A DNA stretch of 51,964 nt from Acidobacteriota bacterium (lineage in GTDB: Bacteria > Acidobacteriota > Terriglobia > Terriglobales > Acidobacteriaceae): assembly GCA_021813745.1 (NCBI GenBank), contig JAKAJO010000048.1, positions 1 to 51,964 on the forward strand. Direction: 5' to 3'. The position numbers were made by a program, and so were the translations under genes. Positions 28,614 through 36,807 of this stretch are shown one piece after another (within the stretch, counting starts at the first letter, position 1; every line of letters begins with the position of its first letter). The notes beneath the pieces are model-generated. The model was not told the DNA's origin and searched no databases. It was given only the letters and a program-made list of their open reading frames with translations.

Positions 28614-29102
28614 CTACGCTTTTGCAATCTCAAGGGCCGAAACAATCATGCTTTTTTCCGCCTGCACCGCCGAGCCATTCAGCCCATACGCTCGCGTCGC
28701 TCCCATCAGGTCGACCATCTCCGTTAAGGGATTGATGTTGGGGTAGGCCACATAGCCATCCGGCCCGGCGTCAGGATGCCCCGGGTCGTAACGCTTCAGC
28801 GGAGCGGACGGATCCTGTACCACCTGGGCAATATGAACGCCCGTCGAAACGCCCGGCCCGGAGAGCCCGCTGCGCAATGAGGCTTCCGCCGGGGAGTTCG
28901 CCTGAGCGGCTTCACTCATTGAGCTGGCAAAACTGTCATCAATCGGATCCGCAGCGAAGACAACCATCTGCCTCCTGTAAGGCCCTCCGCTCTCGGTGCG
29001 CGTCGTCTCGGCATTGGCCATATTGGCTGCCACAACTTCTGCGCGCATCCGTTCGGCCTGCATGGCCGAGCCCGATGTCTCCATCAATCCAAAAAGATTC
29101 AT
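28614..29102 (-). CDS. flgC: Flagellar basal-body rod protein FlgC
   Basis: 162 aa. Proximal rod subunit. It has the rod motif near the N-terminus (MRAEVVAANMANAETTRTESGGPYRRQMVVF) and the C-terminal YVAYPNINPLTEMVDLMGATRAY. Strong Shine-Dalgarno (GAGGAGAGGAG). It sits between flgB and fliE. Confidence 0.96.
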   Translation of the reverse strand: MNLFGLMETSGSAMQAERMRAEVVAANMANAETTRTESGGPYRRQMVVFAADPIDDSFASSMSEAAQANSPAEASLRSGLSGPGVSTGVHIAQVVQDPSAPLKRYDPGHPDAGPDGYVAYPNINPLTEMVDLMGATRAYGLNGSAVQAEKSMIVSALEIAKA

Positions 29103-29140
29103 GCTCCTCTCCTCGTCTCCGCAAACCCTTTCGAGCCGGC

Positions 29141-29506
29141 TTACTTGTCGGCGTGAATGGCATCCATGATTCGCTGGTACTCCTGGTGCAGCAGGGCCAC
29201 TCCTGTTTTGAAGCGGAGTTGCGTCTCGGCCAGCTTCAAGCCTTCGCGATCCATGGAGACGTTATTGCCATCAGGTCGGGAGACCAGCCCATCTACAGCT
29301 TTCAACCTCACCGCCTTCTCCGGGATTCCGCGGTCCACATCCTTGAGGGCTTCCCGCATCTCTCCGGCAAAGTCCATCCCCACGGTCTGGTAGCCGGGCG
29401 TGTCCACGTTCGCCATATTGGCCGCGGTCAGCTTGACTTCGCTGGCTGCCAGATCGAGATACCGCTCGACCTGTTCCCCCATCCGGGTGTCGATCCCCAT
29501 CGGCAT
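29141..29506 (-). CDS. flgB: Flagellar basal-body rod protein FlgB
   Basis: 121 aa. Proximal rod subunit. It carries the rod motif ANMANVDTPGYQ and a C-terminal helix (LKLAETQLRFKTGVALLHQEYQRIMDAI). The start at 29506 is set by GAGGAGAG 5 nt upstream; an ATG at 29527 would lie before that ribosome site. Confidence 0.95.
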   Translation of the reverse strand: MPMGIDTRMGEQVERYLDLAASEVKLTAANMANVDTPGYQTVGMDFAGEMREALKDVDRGIPEKAVRLKAVDGLVSRPDGNNVSMDREGLKLAETQLRFKTGVALLHQEYQRIMDAIHADK

Positions 29507-29550
29507 CGTTTCTCTCCTCTCTGACATTTTTGGTCGCCGTCCTCCCTCGT

Positions 29551-30867
29551 TCAGAAGCCGCCAAACTCAATCTCCGCCGCCGTGACGACGGGGTTAGCTC
29601 CGGCCAGGATGGCGGCACGCTCCAGCACATGCTCCAGTTCGCGAACATTACCGGGCCATCCATGCGCCATCAGACGCTGCATTGCACCCGCGTCCAGACG
29701 CTTCACGGGCTCATTGCGGCCCATTCTTTCCAGAAAGTGCTCAACCAGCAGCGGCAGGTCCTCCAGGTGCGCCCCCAGTCCGGGCGTCCGAATCAAAAAG
29801 ACCGCAAGCCGGTAGTAAAGGTCGGCCCGAAAGATCCCCTGCTCTGTCTGCTGGACCAGCGGTCGATGCGTGGCCGCCACAAGACGAACGTCCACCTTGA
29901 CCGTCTCGTTGTCGCCAACCCGCTGTAATTCTCCCCGCTCAACGAAGCGAAGCAGCTTGGATTGCAGGGCAAGGGGCATCTCGCCGATCTCGTCGAGAAA
30001 CAGGGTTCCTCCATCCGCAGCTTCAATCCTGCCGACGCGCCCCTGCACCGCGCCGGTGAAAGCACCGCGCGTATGACCAAAAAGCTCTGCTTCCAGTAAA
30101 GCTTCAGGAATTGCCGCACAATTAATGACAACAAACGGTTTCGAGCTGCGAAGTGAAAGCCGATGGAGAGCACGCGCCACCAGTTCCTTGCCCGACCCCG
30201 TGGGCCCCTCAATAAGGACAGGGGTAGAACGCGCCGCCACCAGCCGCACCCGTCGGCTCACCTCCAGCAGTACCGGCGCCTCTCCCACCATCTCCGGAAG
30301 GCGTTCCGGCACGACAACCACCGGGAAGTTGGATCGCGGGCTCAACCCGGGAGCAACCGATTCCATGGACTGCGCTCTGGACGCGACGAGGGTCTGCGAC
30401 AAGGGTGCAATCTCGTCGGGGGGCTCCGATCGACCCTCCCGTTCACCCAGCACGGGTGCCGCATTCCAAGCGGCCGTATCGGCTTCCTGACAGTTGCGCA
30501 GAGCATATAACAGCTCCTGCCGGTGCCCCCCCCGCGGCGCATGCGCCGCGGACGTTCCGTCTGTGTGCAACAGGTCCACATCGGGAAAGTTGCCTTGAAA
30601 ATCCCTGACAAACTCACCAACCTCCAGATCGGGAAGCCAGGTATCGACGATCAGTGCTTCAGGCAACAGTTTGTCGGCTTCAGACCATGCCTCAGCCCCA
30701 CTGGCCGCGGCTCGAACCTGCCAGCGAAGGCCTCGAAGCAGCGAGGCCAATCGTTCACGAAAGGCGGCATCGGCGCTTGCGACAACCGCGGCACGTGGTT
30801 GGGCGCGGCGCGGACGTAACATCGTCAAGGCAGGAGGTGGAACGACGGGAACAGGCAATCCAAGCAT
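29551..30867 (-). CDS. Sigma-54 activator with degenerate receiver and no DNA-binding domain (FlgR/FlrC-like)
   Basis: 438 aa from the ATG at 30867, which has GAAGGAG 8 nt upstream. Residues 25-125 look like a receiver: the phospho-acceptor position (D75 in LIVDTWLPD) is kept, but the usual acidic pair and the conserved Lys are not evident. After a linker comes the sigma-54 AAA+ domain: Walker A GPTGSGKE (221-228), GAFTGA loop (268-273), Walker B GTLFLDEIGE (287-296), WPGNVREL (404-411). The chain stops about 25 residues later, so the Fis-type helix-turn-helix is missing. This is the layout of Helicobacter FlgR. It lies directly upstream of flgB and probably drives the flagellar genes. Confidence 0.9.
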   Translation of the reverse strand: MLGLPVPVVPPPALTMLRPRRAQPRAAVVASADAAFRERLASLLRGLRWQVRAAASGAEAWSEADKLLPEALIVDTWLPDLEVGEFVRDFQGNFPDVDLLHTDGTSAAHAPRGGHRQELLYALRNCQEADTAAWNAAPVLGEREGRSEPPDEIAPLSQTLVASRAQSMESVAPGLSPRSNFPVVVVPERLPEMVGEAPVLLEVSRRVRLVAARSTPVLIEGPTGSGKELVARALHRLSLRSSKPFVVINCAAIPEALLEAELFGHTRGAFTGAVQGRVGRIEAADGGTLFLDEIGEMPLALQSKLLRFVERGELQRVGDNETVKVDVRLVAATHRPLVQQTEQGIFRADLYYRLAVFLIRTPGLGAHLEDLPLLVEHFLERMGRNEPVKRLDAGAMQRLMAHGWPGNVRELEHVLERAAILAGANPVVTAAEIEFGGF

Positions 30868-30909
30868 GCAGTGGTCTCCTTCCAAAACTGCGATTTGGGC
30901 CTTGCGGCG

Positions 30910-31677
30910 CTATTGAAGTGGCAGAGTCTTCCCAATCACATCGCCAGGGAGCGTGGAGGGAAACTCCTGAGCAGGGAGTTCTGCGGCACCCGGAATGATG
31001 TAACCCTTGCCGCGTACCGTGCGCAGGAGAACGCCGGGGGGCGGATCGTTCAGCTTGCGGCGCAGGTAATTCACATAGACATCCACAATATTGGTGGCTT
31101 CAGCCGGTTCCATATGCCATACGGTGTCCAGCAACTCGGCGCGGGAGACGCACTGACCTCGATGAAGCATCAGGGCTTCAAGAAGCCCAAACTCCTTATT
31201 GGTCAGTTCAATGGTCAGGCCGGCACGCCGTGCGCTGCGATCCACGCGGTTCAACTCAAGATTGCCTGCACGCAGCAACAGGCGCACCTCCCGGCGGCGG
31301 CGCAGGAGAGCCCGGCAGCGGGCGCGGAGCTCGTAAAGGCTAAATGGCTTCCCCATCAGGTCGTCGGCTCCCAGATCCAGGCAGCGGATCCGGACTTCGA
31401 TCTCCTGGCGCGCAGTCAACACCAGCACGGGCAGTTCCGCATCGAGCCCGCGCAGAGCCGTCAGCACCTGTTCCCCATCCAGGACCGGCAGATTCAGATC
31501 CAGGATCATCAGGTCGGGCATCTCTTCTCGCAATGCCGCGAGGGCCTCGGCTCCGTTGTTTGCCAGACGGACACGGTGGTTGTCTGCTTCCAGTCCTCGC
31601 CGTAAAAAAGTGCCAAGGGCGCGGTCGTCTTCCGCGATCAGAACCCTCATCCCTTTTGTTCCCACGATCGGATTCAT
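30910..31677 (-). CDS. OmpR/PhoB-family response regulator
   Basis: 255 aa. An intact receiver (EDD, phospho-Asp in LMILDLNLPV, Thr in LTAR, Lys in GKPF) is joined to a winged-helix OmpR-type DNA-binding domain (ELTNKEFGLLEALMLHRGQCVSRAELLDTVW... YVNYLRRKL... LRTVRGKGYII). No histidine kinase gene is in the window. It stands 43 bp upstream of the sigma-54 activator start and heads the flagellar gene string, so it may control that operon. The ATG at 31650 is an alternative start. Confidence 0.92.
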   Translation of the reverse strand: MNPIVGTKGMRVLIAEDDRALGTFLRRGLEADNHRVRLANNGAEALAALREEMPDLMILDLNLPVLDGEQVLTALRGLDAELPVLVLTARQEIEVRIRCLDLGADDLMGKPFSLYELRARCRALLRRRREVRLLLRAGNLELNRVDRSARRAGLTIELTNKEFGLLEALMLHRGQCVSRAELLDTVWHMEPAEATNIVDVYVNYLRRKLNDPPPGVLLRTVRGKGYIIPGAAELPAQEFPSTLPGDVIGKTLPLQ

Positions 31678-31794
31678 CCGTCCTCATCCCCAATGTCCGC
31701 CGGTCTTCCACCCCGCTTAGCGAGCGTTAACCTGCGGCTCCCTTCCACCATGCGATGGGATGAGATGGAACTCAAGGCAGATGAGGAGAAAACA

Positions 31795-31887
31795 ATGCAT
31801 GAGCTTCCGCGAATGGAATCGCAGACAGGTGAGTTCCAAAACGGGCGGTCAGGATTGGCGCCAATGGCTTTTATGGGGCGGCACTAA
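31795..31887 (+). CDS. Possible 30-residue peptide upstream of lexA
   Basis: ATG at 31795 preceded by GAGGAG with a 6-nt gap, an excellent ribosome site in a region otherwise without genes. The peptide (MHELPRMESQTGEF...) has no known motif and ends at TAA 31887. It could be a chance frame, a small protein or part of a leader. Confidence 0.3.
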   Translation: MHELPRMESQTGEFQNGRSGLAPMAFMGRH

Positions 31888-31888
31888 G

Positions 31889-31902
31889 CGGTCTATCGAC
31901 CG
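31889..31902. promoter_or_regulatory. Candidate LexA operator (distal)
   Basis: CGGTC-TATC-GACCG: 5-bp arms with a 4-bp centre, the geometry of the Bacillus SOS box (CGAAC-N4-GTTCG) but different bases. It lies about 100 bp upstream of the lexA -35. Inferred from geometry only. Confidence 0.3.
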
Positions 31903-31965
31903 GAGAGGGCCAGGGCTTGAGGAAGTTGCCGGGACGGGGACGAAGGTCTGCTGTTTACCATTTCG

Positions 31966-31979
31966 GGTCGTATGCGACG
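31966..31979. promoter_or_regulatory. Candidate LexA operator (proximal)
   Basis: GGTCG-TATG-CGACG: a perfect inner dyad GTCG/CGAC around TATG, just upstream of the lexA -35 region, similar in shape to the dyad at 31889-31902. Autoregulation by LexA would fit. Confidence 0.3.
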
Positions 31980-31999
31980 AAGAGGCCGAAACAATCCCG

Positions 32000-32027
32000 T
32001 TGCGGTTCGCTTTTTATTCGCTATAAT
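32000..32027 (+). promoter_or_regulatory. lexA promoter, leaderless geometry
   Basis: TTGCGG (32000-32005), 16-bp spacer, TATAAT (32022-32027). Only 6 bases separate the -10 from the ATG at 32034, so transcription should start at or next to the A of the start codon. Confidence 0.7.
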
Positions 32028-32033
32028 GCGCGC

Positions 32034-32639
32034 ATGGCAGTCACGCGAAGGCAAAAAGAAGTGCTGGATTTTCTGGAGTCCTTTGTCACCCGCAACGGGT
32101 ATTCCCCCTCTTTTGAGGAGATCGCACGCGGGATGGGGCTCAAGAGCCTGGCGACGGTCCACAAACACATTACCAACCTGGAAAAGAAGAGTCTACTGGA
32201 TCGGGTGCACAACCGGAGCCGCTCGATCGACGTGGTGCCGCCGGGGGTGAGGACGCGGACAAGCGATCGCCTGCCCCTGGTCGGCAGGATTGCGGCCGGG
32301 CTTCCGGTGGAGTCGACGGAGTCCGCAGAAAGCATCTCGCTGCATGACGTAGTAGGAAGCCGTGACTGCTTTGCGCTGGAGGTCCGCGGCGATTCCATGC
32401 GAGATGAGCACATCATTAACGGAGACTTTGTGCTGGTGGAGCGGACCCGTACGGCGCGGCAGGGTGAGATTGTGGTGGCGTTGGTGCGCGGTTCCGAGAC
32501 GACGCTGAAGCGTTTCTACTCCGAGGGCCAGATGGTGCGGCTGCAGCCTGCGAATATCGAGATGGAGCCGATTTATGTACCCGCCGCTCAGGTGGCCATT
32601 CAGGGCCGGGTTCTGGGCGTATTGCGCAAGTATCGCTAA
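32034..32639 (+). CDS. lexA: LexA repressor
   Basis: SOS regulator, 201 aa from the ATG at 32034; the frame is open 39 codons upstream but the TATAAT box lies there, so those codons cannot be on the transcript. Seen: a winged-helix N-terminus (MAVTRRQKEVLDFLESFVTRNGYSPSFEEIA), the self-cleavage bond Ala88-Gly89, catalytic Ser121 (GDSM) and Lys159 (TTLKRF). There is no ribosome site because there is no leader. It is probably autoregulated. Followed by a strong terminator. Confidence 0.97.
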   Translation: MAVTRRQKEVLDFLESFVTRNGYSPSFEEIARGMGLKSLATVHKHITNLEKKSLLDRVHNRSRSIDVVPPGVRTRTSDRLPLVGRIAAGLPVESTESAESISLHDVVGSRDCFALEVRGDSMRDEHIINGDFVLVERTRTARQGEIVVALVRGSETTLKRFYSEGQMVRLQPANIEMEPIYVPAAQVAIQGRVLGVLRKYR

Positions 32640-32657
32640 AAGAGATCCAGAATGCAG

Positions 32658-32686
32658 AACGGCCCGGCCTTGCGCCGGGCCGTTTT
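32658..32686. terminator. Terminator between convergent lexA and trxA
   Basis: A perfect 11-bp stem (AACGGCCCGGC / GCCGGGCCGTT) with loop CTTGC, followed by TT on the plus strand. It serves lexA and may also stop trxA from the other side. Confidence 0.85.
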
Positions 32687-32702
32687 CCTGATCTGATGAG
32701 GC

Positions 32703-33035
32703 CTAGGCCAGGAGGCGCTGGACCTTCTCTTCAATCACGTTCTGCGGGACGTAGCCCACAATCTGGTCGGTAATCTTGCCGCCCTTGAAGAACAAAAGCG
32801 TAGGGATACCGCGGATCCCATAGCGAGAAGGCGTTGCGCCATTCTCGTCCACGTTCACCTTGGCAACCTTCAACTTGCCGGCGTAGCTTGCGGCGAGGCC
32901 CTCAACAATCGGTGCGATCGCCTTACAGGGGCCGCACCAAACGGCCCAGAAATCGACCAGCACGGGCTGCTCGCTGCGCAGCACCTCCTGATCAAAGGTT
33001 GCATCGCTTACTTCCAGAATTCCCGCTCCTGCCAT
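32703..33035 (-). CDS. trxA: Thioredoxin
   Basis: 110 aa. Disulfide reductant with the active site W33-CGPC (C34, C37), the cis-proline region GIRGIPTLLFFKGG, and the usual length. GGGAGG lies 3-4 nt before the ATG. Confidence 0.96.
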   Translation of the reverse strand: MAGAGILEVSDATFDQEVLRSEQPVLVDFWAVWCGPCKAIAPIVEGLAASYAGKLKVAKVNVDENGATPSRYGIRGIPTLLFFKGGKITDQIVGYVPQNVIEEKVQRLLA

Positions 33036-33160
33036 GTTCCTCCCTTGCTGTGCGTCTCATCGGCCTGAGGCGACTATCAGCCTCTTTTAGGATGCCGCAG
33101 TCCTCCCGAAAGTCGCAAGTCGCCTGGGAATGCCAAATCGGATGGGCCTGCCGGGCAACG

Positions 33161-33194
33161 AAAAGCGCCCGGATCCGAACCGGACCCGGGCGCC
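33161..33194 (-). terminator. Terminator of the thrC-thrB transcript
   Basis: A long near-perfect stem (GCGCCCGG at 33165-33172 pairing with CCGGGCGC, extended inwards by five pairs after one mismatch) with a 2-nt loop. On the minus strand it is followed by TTTT (33164-33161). It is about 130 bp beyond the thrB stop. A small hairpin (CGAAATG, GTAAT, CATTTCG; 33273-33291) lies between. Confidence 0.8.
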
Positions 33195-33326
33195 AGAGCA
33201 GCCCTCCCCCAGAACTGCCCACCCAGCGAATCTAGGCGCGAATCTCTCTTAATGCAACAAAACTTCGGTACTCGAAATGGTAATCATTTCGGGCAGATGG
33301 CCTGAGATGGGCACTTCCTGTTCCGC

Positions 33327-34244
33327 TCAGCTTTCGTCTCGTGCGAGACTTTCGGCGCCCTCAATCTGGAAGGAACAGGGTTTGCATTCGGGCTGGGGTT
33401 GGCCACGCAGCGCGTCCTGAATGGCAAGGGTGGCCGGAGCGATGCTGTCGTCGCCATCGAGGATGACGAGCACTGCGGGGCCGGCCCCGCTGAGAGCGAC
33501 ACCCAGAATGCCGTGCGCGCCTGCCAGAGGGAGCAATGGCGGAAGGAGCGGGCAGATGGGGGCTCGATAGGGTTGGTGAAAGCGATCGCGCATGGCGAAG
33601 CGGAGCAGATCTCCCCTGCCCTGGGCGAAGGCGACACCAAGGAGCGTGGCCGCCTGCACATTCGCGACGGCGTCGGCGCGGGAGTAAGTGGGAGGCAGCA
33701 CAGCCCGGGCCTTACTGGTGGCGAGGGGATCTGCCGGCAGGACGACCAGGGCGCGCCATACTGCGGGCGGGACGACCCGCGCGAAGTGCACGGCACGTCC
33801 CTCGGCGAAGGCGGTGACGAAGCCGCCGAGCCAGCAGGAAACGGCATTGTCCGGATGGCCTTCCAGGGCGCAGGCTTCTTCGAGTACCTGCGCAGATGTC
33901 CAGCCGAGTTGACCGAAGTGGACGGCGAGAACAATGGCGGCCAGGCGGCCCGCGGCAGAGGATCCGCAGCCCATGCCGAGCGGAATCTCGTTGTGCATGC
34001 GAATGGCGAGCGGAGTGACCGGCTTACCGTGCTCGCGCAGCAGGCGCTCATAGATGCCCAGAATGAGGTTGTTTTCGATGTGAGACGTGCGGTCGGCATC
34101 GCGTCCCGTGGCGGCGATGGAAAATTCCGGCGCCGGGACGGCCTCGATCTCGAGAAAAAAATCAAGAGCGACGGCCGCGGCGTCAAAGCCGGGTCCCAGA
34201 TTAGCCGAGGTAGCGGGCAGCCTCAGGCGCAGCGGTGCAGTCAT
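33327..34244 (-). CDS. thrB: Homoserine kinase
   Basis: Phosphorylates homoserine with ATP in threonine synthesis. 305 aa. GHMP-kinase family: N-terminal PATSANLGPGFDAAAVAL, ATP loop PLGMGCGSSAAGR at 88-100, and the C-terminal GVALSGAGPAVLVI. The start overlaps the thrC stop by 4 nt, so the two genes are coupled. Confidence 0.96.
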   Translation of the reverse strand: MTAPLRLRLPATSANLGPGFDAAAVALDFFLEIEAVPAPEFSIAATGRDADRTSHIENNLILGIYERLLREHGKPVTPLAIRMHNEIPLGMGCGSSAAGRLAAIVLAVHFGQLGWTSAQVLEEACALEGHPDNAVSCWLGGFVTAFAEGRAVHFARVVPPAVWRALVVLPADPLATSKARAVLPPTYSRADAVANVQAATLLGVAFAQGRGDLLRFAMRDRFHQPYRAPICPLLPPLLPLAGAHGILGVALSGAGPAVLVILDGDDSIAPATLAIQDALRGQPQPECKPCSFQIEGAESLARDES

Positions 34245-35596
34245 CCGGCCTGCTCCTTCAAGGCGGAGAGCACGGCCGCAGGAGTGGCATCCACGACGAC
34301 AGCGTTGCGGCGCAGCTTTTCAATCTCTGCTTCATGGCCGGATTTTTCCTGATCCGTAAGCAGCGTGCCGCGGTGAAAGTCGATGGTGTAGTCGGCATCC
34401 TTGAGGGTGTGGCCGGTGAGAACCAGCACCGTGCTTTCGCTGGCGGCAACGCGGCCATCGGCGCGGAGCCGCTTGAGTCCCGCGAGCGTGACGGCAGAGG
34501 CGGGCTCACAACCGAGGCCCTCGGCGCCAATCTCGGCTTTGGCGATGGCGATTTCAGCTTCTGTCACATCGAGACACCAGCCGCCGGTCTCTTCAATGAC
34601 GCGAGCGGCCTTGCGCCAGGATGCTGGATTGCCGATGCGGATGGCAGTGGCGCGGGTGTGCGCCTCCACCGGCTCAAAGGCTGCGCCGCGATGGGCGCGG
34701 AAGAAGCGCGAAAGCGGGTTGGCTCCCTCGGCCTGAATGACGGAGATCCTGGGCATGCGAGCAATCAGGCCGAGCTCGTGCATTTCTTTGAAGCCCTTGC
34801 CGAGCGCGGAGCTGTTGCCAAGATTGCCGCCGGGGACGATGACGTGGTCAGGGACCATCCAGTCGAAGGCTTCTGCGATTTCAATGGCCGGAGTCTTTTG
34901 CCCTTCCAGCCGATAGGGATTGACCGAGTTGAGCAGATAAATTGGCGCCTGACGAACGATGTCTGTGAGCAGTTTGAGGCAACCGTCGAAGTCCGTGTTG
35001 AGCTGGCAGGTGACGGCGCCGTAGTCCATGGCCTGCGAGAGCTTGCCCCAGGCGATTTTTCCTTCTGGAATCAGAACGAGGCTGCGCAGACCGGCGCGTG
35101 CGGCATAGGCGGCCATCGCGGCGGAAGTGTTGCCGGTGGAGGCGCAGGCGACCCACTCGAAGCCACGCTCTTTGGCGACGCTGAGTGCAGCGGTCATGCC
35201 AGTGTCTTTGAAGGAGCCAGTCGGGTTCATGCCCTGATGCTTGGCGAAGAGCTGATCCATGCCGAGAGCGCGCGCATTGCGGGTCAAAGGATAGAGCGGC
35301 GTGTTGCCCTCGCGCAGCGTGACGGCGTTGCCGAAGCTTTCGAGAATGGGCAGCAACTCGCGGAAGCGCCAGACGCCGGAGTGATCCACGGCTTCGGATG
35401 AGCAACGGCGCTCGCGCCAGAGCCATTTCAGCGCGCCGGCGTTGGGACGGTCCGGGCCTTTGCGCTGTTCCCAGCCGGGGTATTCGACCTCAAAGAGCTC
35501 ACCACATGCGGCGCAGCGGAAATCCGGTTGCGCCTCGGCCCCGCGGATGCGCGCGCCACATCCGAAACAGCGTAACTGATGCAGATTGTCGTTCAT
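34241..35596 (-). CDS. thrC: Threonine synthase
   Basis: PLP enzyme converting O-phosphohomoserine to threonine. 451 aa. An N-terminal zinc-ribbon-like Cys4 (C10, C13, C28, C31) precedes the fold-type II core; PLP lysine K130 in NPTGSFKDTG, and the phosphate loop is represented by ASTGNTSAA and GGNLGNSSA. Coupled to thrB by a 4-nt overlap; murB ends 68 bp upstream on the same strand. Confidence 0.95.
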   Translation of the reverse strand: MNDNLHQLRCFGCGARIRGAEAQPDFRCAACGELFEVEYPGWEQRKGPDRPNAGALKWLWRERRCSSEAVDHSGVWRFRELLPILESFGNAVTLREGNTPLYPLTRNARALGMDQLFAKHQGMNPTGSFKDTGMTAALSVAKERGFEWVACASTGNTSAAMAAYAARAGLRSLVLIPEGKIAWGKLSQAMDYGAVTCQLNTDFDGCLKLLTDIVRQAPIYLLNSVNPYRLEGQKTPAIEIAEAFDWMVPDHVIVPGGNLGNSSALGKGFKEMHELGLIARMPRISVIQAEGANPLSRFFRAHRGAAFEPVEAHTRATAIRIGNPASWRKAARVIEETGGWCLDVTEAEIAIAKAEIGAEGLGCEPASAVTLAGLKRLRADGRVAASESTVLVLTGHTLKDADYTIDFHRGTLLTDQEKSGHEAEIEKLRRNAVVVDATPAAVLSALKEQAG

Positions 35597-35664
35597 GCCT
35601 GCATTCAGGGTATCAGTTGGCGTTGCAATTTTGTGTCTGGCGACTGTGCAGAACCGAATGCAAT

Positions 35665-36738
35665 TCAGCGCGGGCGCGACCGCTCGGCATCGAAGCCGAC
35701 GAGGACCGGCTCCCGCTCGAGCAGAATGCCGAATCGGTCTTGCACGGCGGAAGAGATGCTGTTGGCGAGGGCGAGAATCTCTGCCGCTGTGGCTCCTCCC
35801 CGATTGATGAGCGCCAGTGTGTGCCGGGACGAGACGGCCGCCGCGCCGAGGGTGTAGCCCTTAGCATAGCCGGCTTGTTCAATGAGCCATGCTGCGGGAA
35901 TCTTGACCAGCGTTGCAGGGGCCGGATCGGTGCCCGACGGGAATTGGGGCGGCTGCTTGCCACTGATGGAAGCGACGTGCTCAAGCTGTGCTGCGGTGAC
36001 GATGGGATTCTTGAAAAAACTGCCAGCACTGCGGCAATCAGGGTCACCTTCGACGAGGAGCATGCCTTTGGAGTGGCGAATGCGGCGGACCTCGGCGGCA
36101 ACTTGCGCGAGTGTTGGGGCGGAGTCGGCGGGAAAAACACGTTGCAGGTCGGCGTAGCGGAGCGTGGGAGCGCCGCCGGGATTGAGGCGATAATCGACGC
36201 GCGTAACGATGTAACGGCCGCGGTCGGTCGAGTTGAAGCGGCTGCGGCGATAGGCAAAGCCGCAATCGGCTGCGGTGAACTCGATGAAGGTTTTCGCAAG
36301 CACATCCAACGCGCGGACGTGTGCGATGGATGCGGCGACTTCCTGCCCGTACGCGCCGACGTTCTGTACAGGCGTGCCGCCAACGGTGCCGGGAATGCCG
36401 GCCAGGCACTCGATGCCGGCGCAGTTGTCACCGACCGCGCGCTGGACGAAAGCATCCCATTCTTCCCCCGCAGCGGCCTGGTAGATGCGATGCGCACCAT
36501 CGTCGATGGCCGTGATGCCGCGCAGAGCGATGTGGAGCACAAGACCGGGAAAGCCTGCGTCGCTGACAAGGAGATTGCTGCCCCCGCCGAGGACAAAAAG
36601 CGGCAAGTCGTGCGACCGCGCCCACTCAACCGCTGCGGCGATTTCTTCTTCGCTGGAGGCTCGCAGATACCAGCGAGCTGGGCCGCCGATGCCGAGGGTC
36701 GTGAACGGCGCAAGCGGCTTGTTCTCTTCCAGGTGCAT
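35665..36738 (-). CDS. murB: UDP-N-acetylenolpyruvoylglucosamine reductase
   Basis: Makes UDP-MurNAc in peptidoglycan synthesis. 357 aa from the ATG at 36738 (MHLEENKPLAPFTTLGIGGPA); the frame is open another 89 codons upstream, but that part overlaps the bacilliredoxin gene on the other strand and does not look like protein. Seen: FAD-binding GGGSNLLVSD, GIPGTVGGTPVQNVGAYGQEV, YRRSRF and CRSAGSFFKNP (catalytic Ser). It lacks an obvious ribosome site. Divergent from the bacilliredoxin gene. Confidence 0.95.
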   Translation of the reverse strand: MHLEENKPLAPFTTLGIGGPARWYLRASSEEEIAAAVEWARSHDLPLFVLGGGSNLLVSDAGFPGLVLHIALRGITAIDDGAHRIYQAAAGEEWDAFVQRAVGDNCAGIECLAGIPGTVGGTPVQNVGAYGQEVAASIAHVRALDVLAKTFIEFTAADCGFAYRRSRFNSTDRGRYIVTRVDYRLNPGGAPTLRYADLQRVFPADSAPTLAQVAAEVRRIRHSKGMLLVEGDPDCRSAGSFFKNPIVTAAQLEHVASISGKQPPQFPSGTDPAPATLVKIPAAWLIEQAGYAKGYTLGAAAVSSRHTLALINRGGATAAEILALANSISSAVQDRFGILLEREPVLVGFDAERSRPR

Positions 36739-36767
36739 TTGTTCAAGGCTACACTGCGCGGGAACGG

Positions 36768-36807
36768 ATAAAATAGAGGCAGGCAACTTTCCCTGCCGGA
36801 GGCAAAC
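36768..36807 (+). promoter_or_regulatory. Promoter -10 and ribosome site for the bacilliredoxin gene
   Basis: A TAAAAT (near 36770) followed by a small GC-rich inverted repeat (GGCAGG ... CCTGCC) and GGAGG 5 nt before the ATG at 36808. The -35 is not clear. Confidence 0.4.

Larger units (their letters stand above)
31678..32033. other. Divergent control region between the flagellar operon and lexA
   Basis: 356 bp. Holds the lexA promoter (32000-32027), two short dyads (31889-31902 and 31966-31979), a possible 30-codon reading frame (31795-31887) and, on the minus strand, whatever promoter serves the flagellar operon. I found no sigma-54 -24/-12 pair here. Confidence 0.5.

Noticed and set aside
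33399..34352. Long plus-strand frame over thrB
   Set aside because: Antisense shadow; thrB has all GHMP-kinase motifs.
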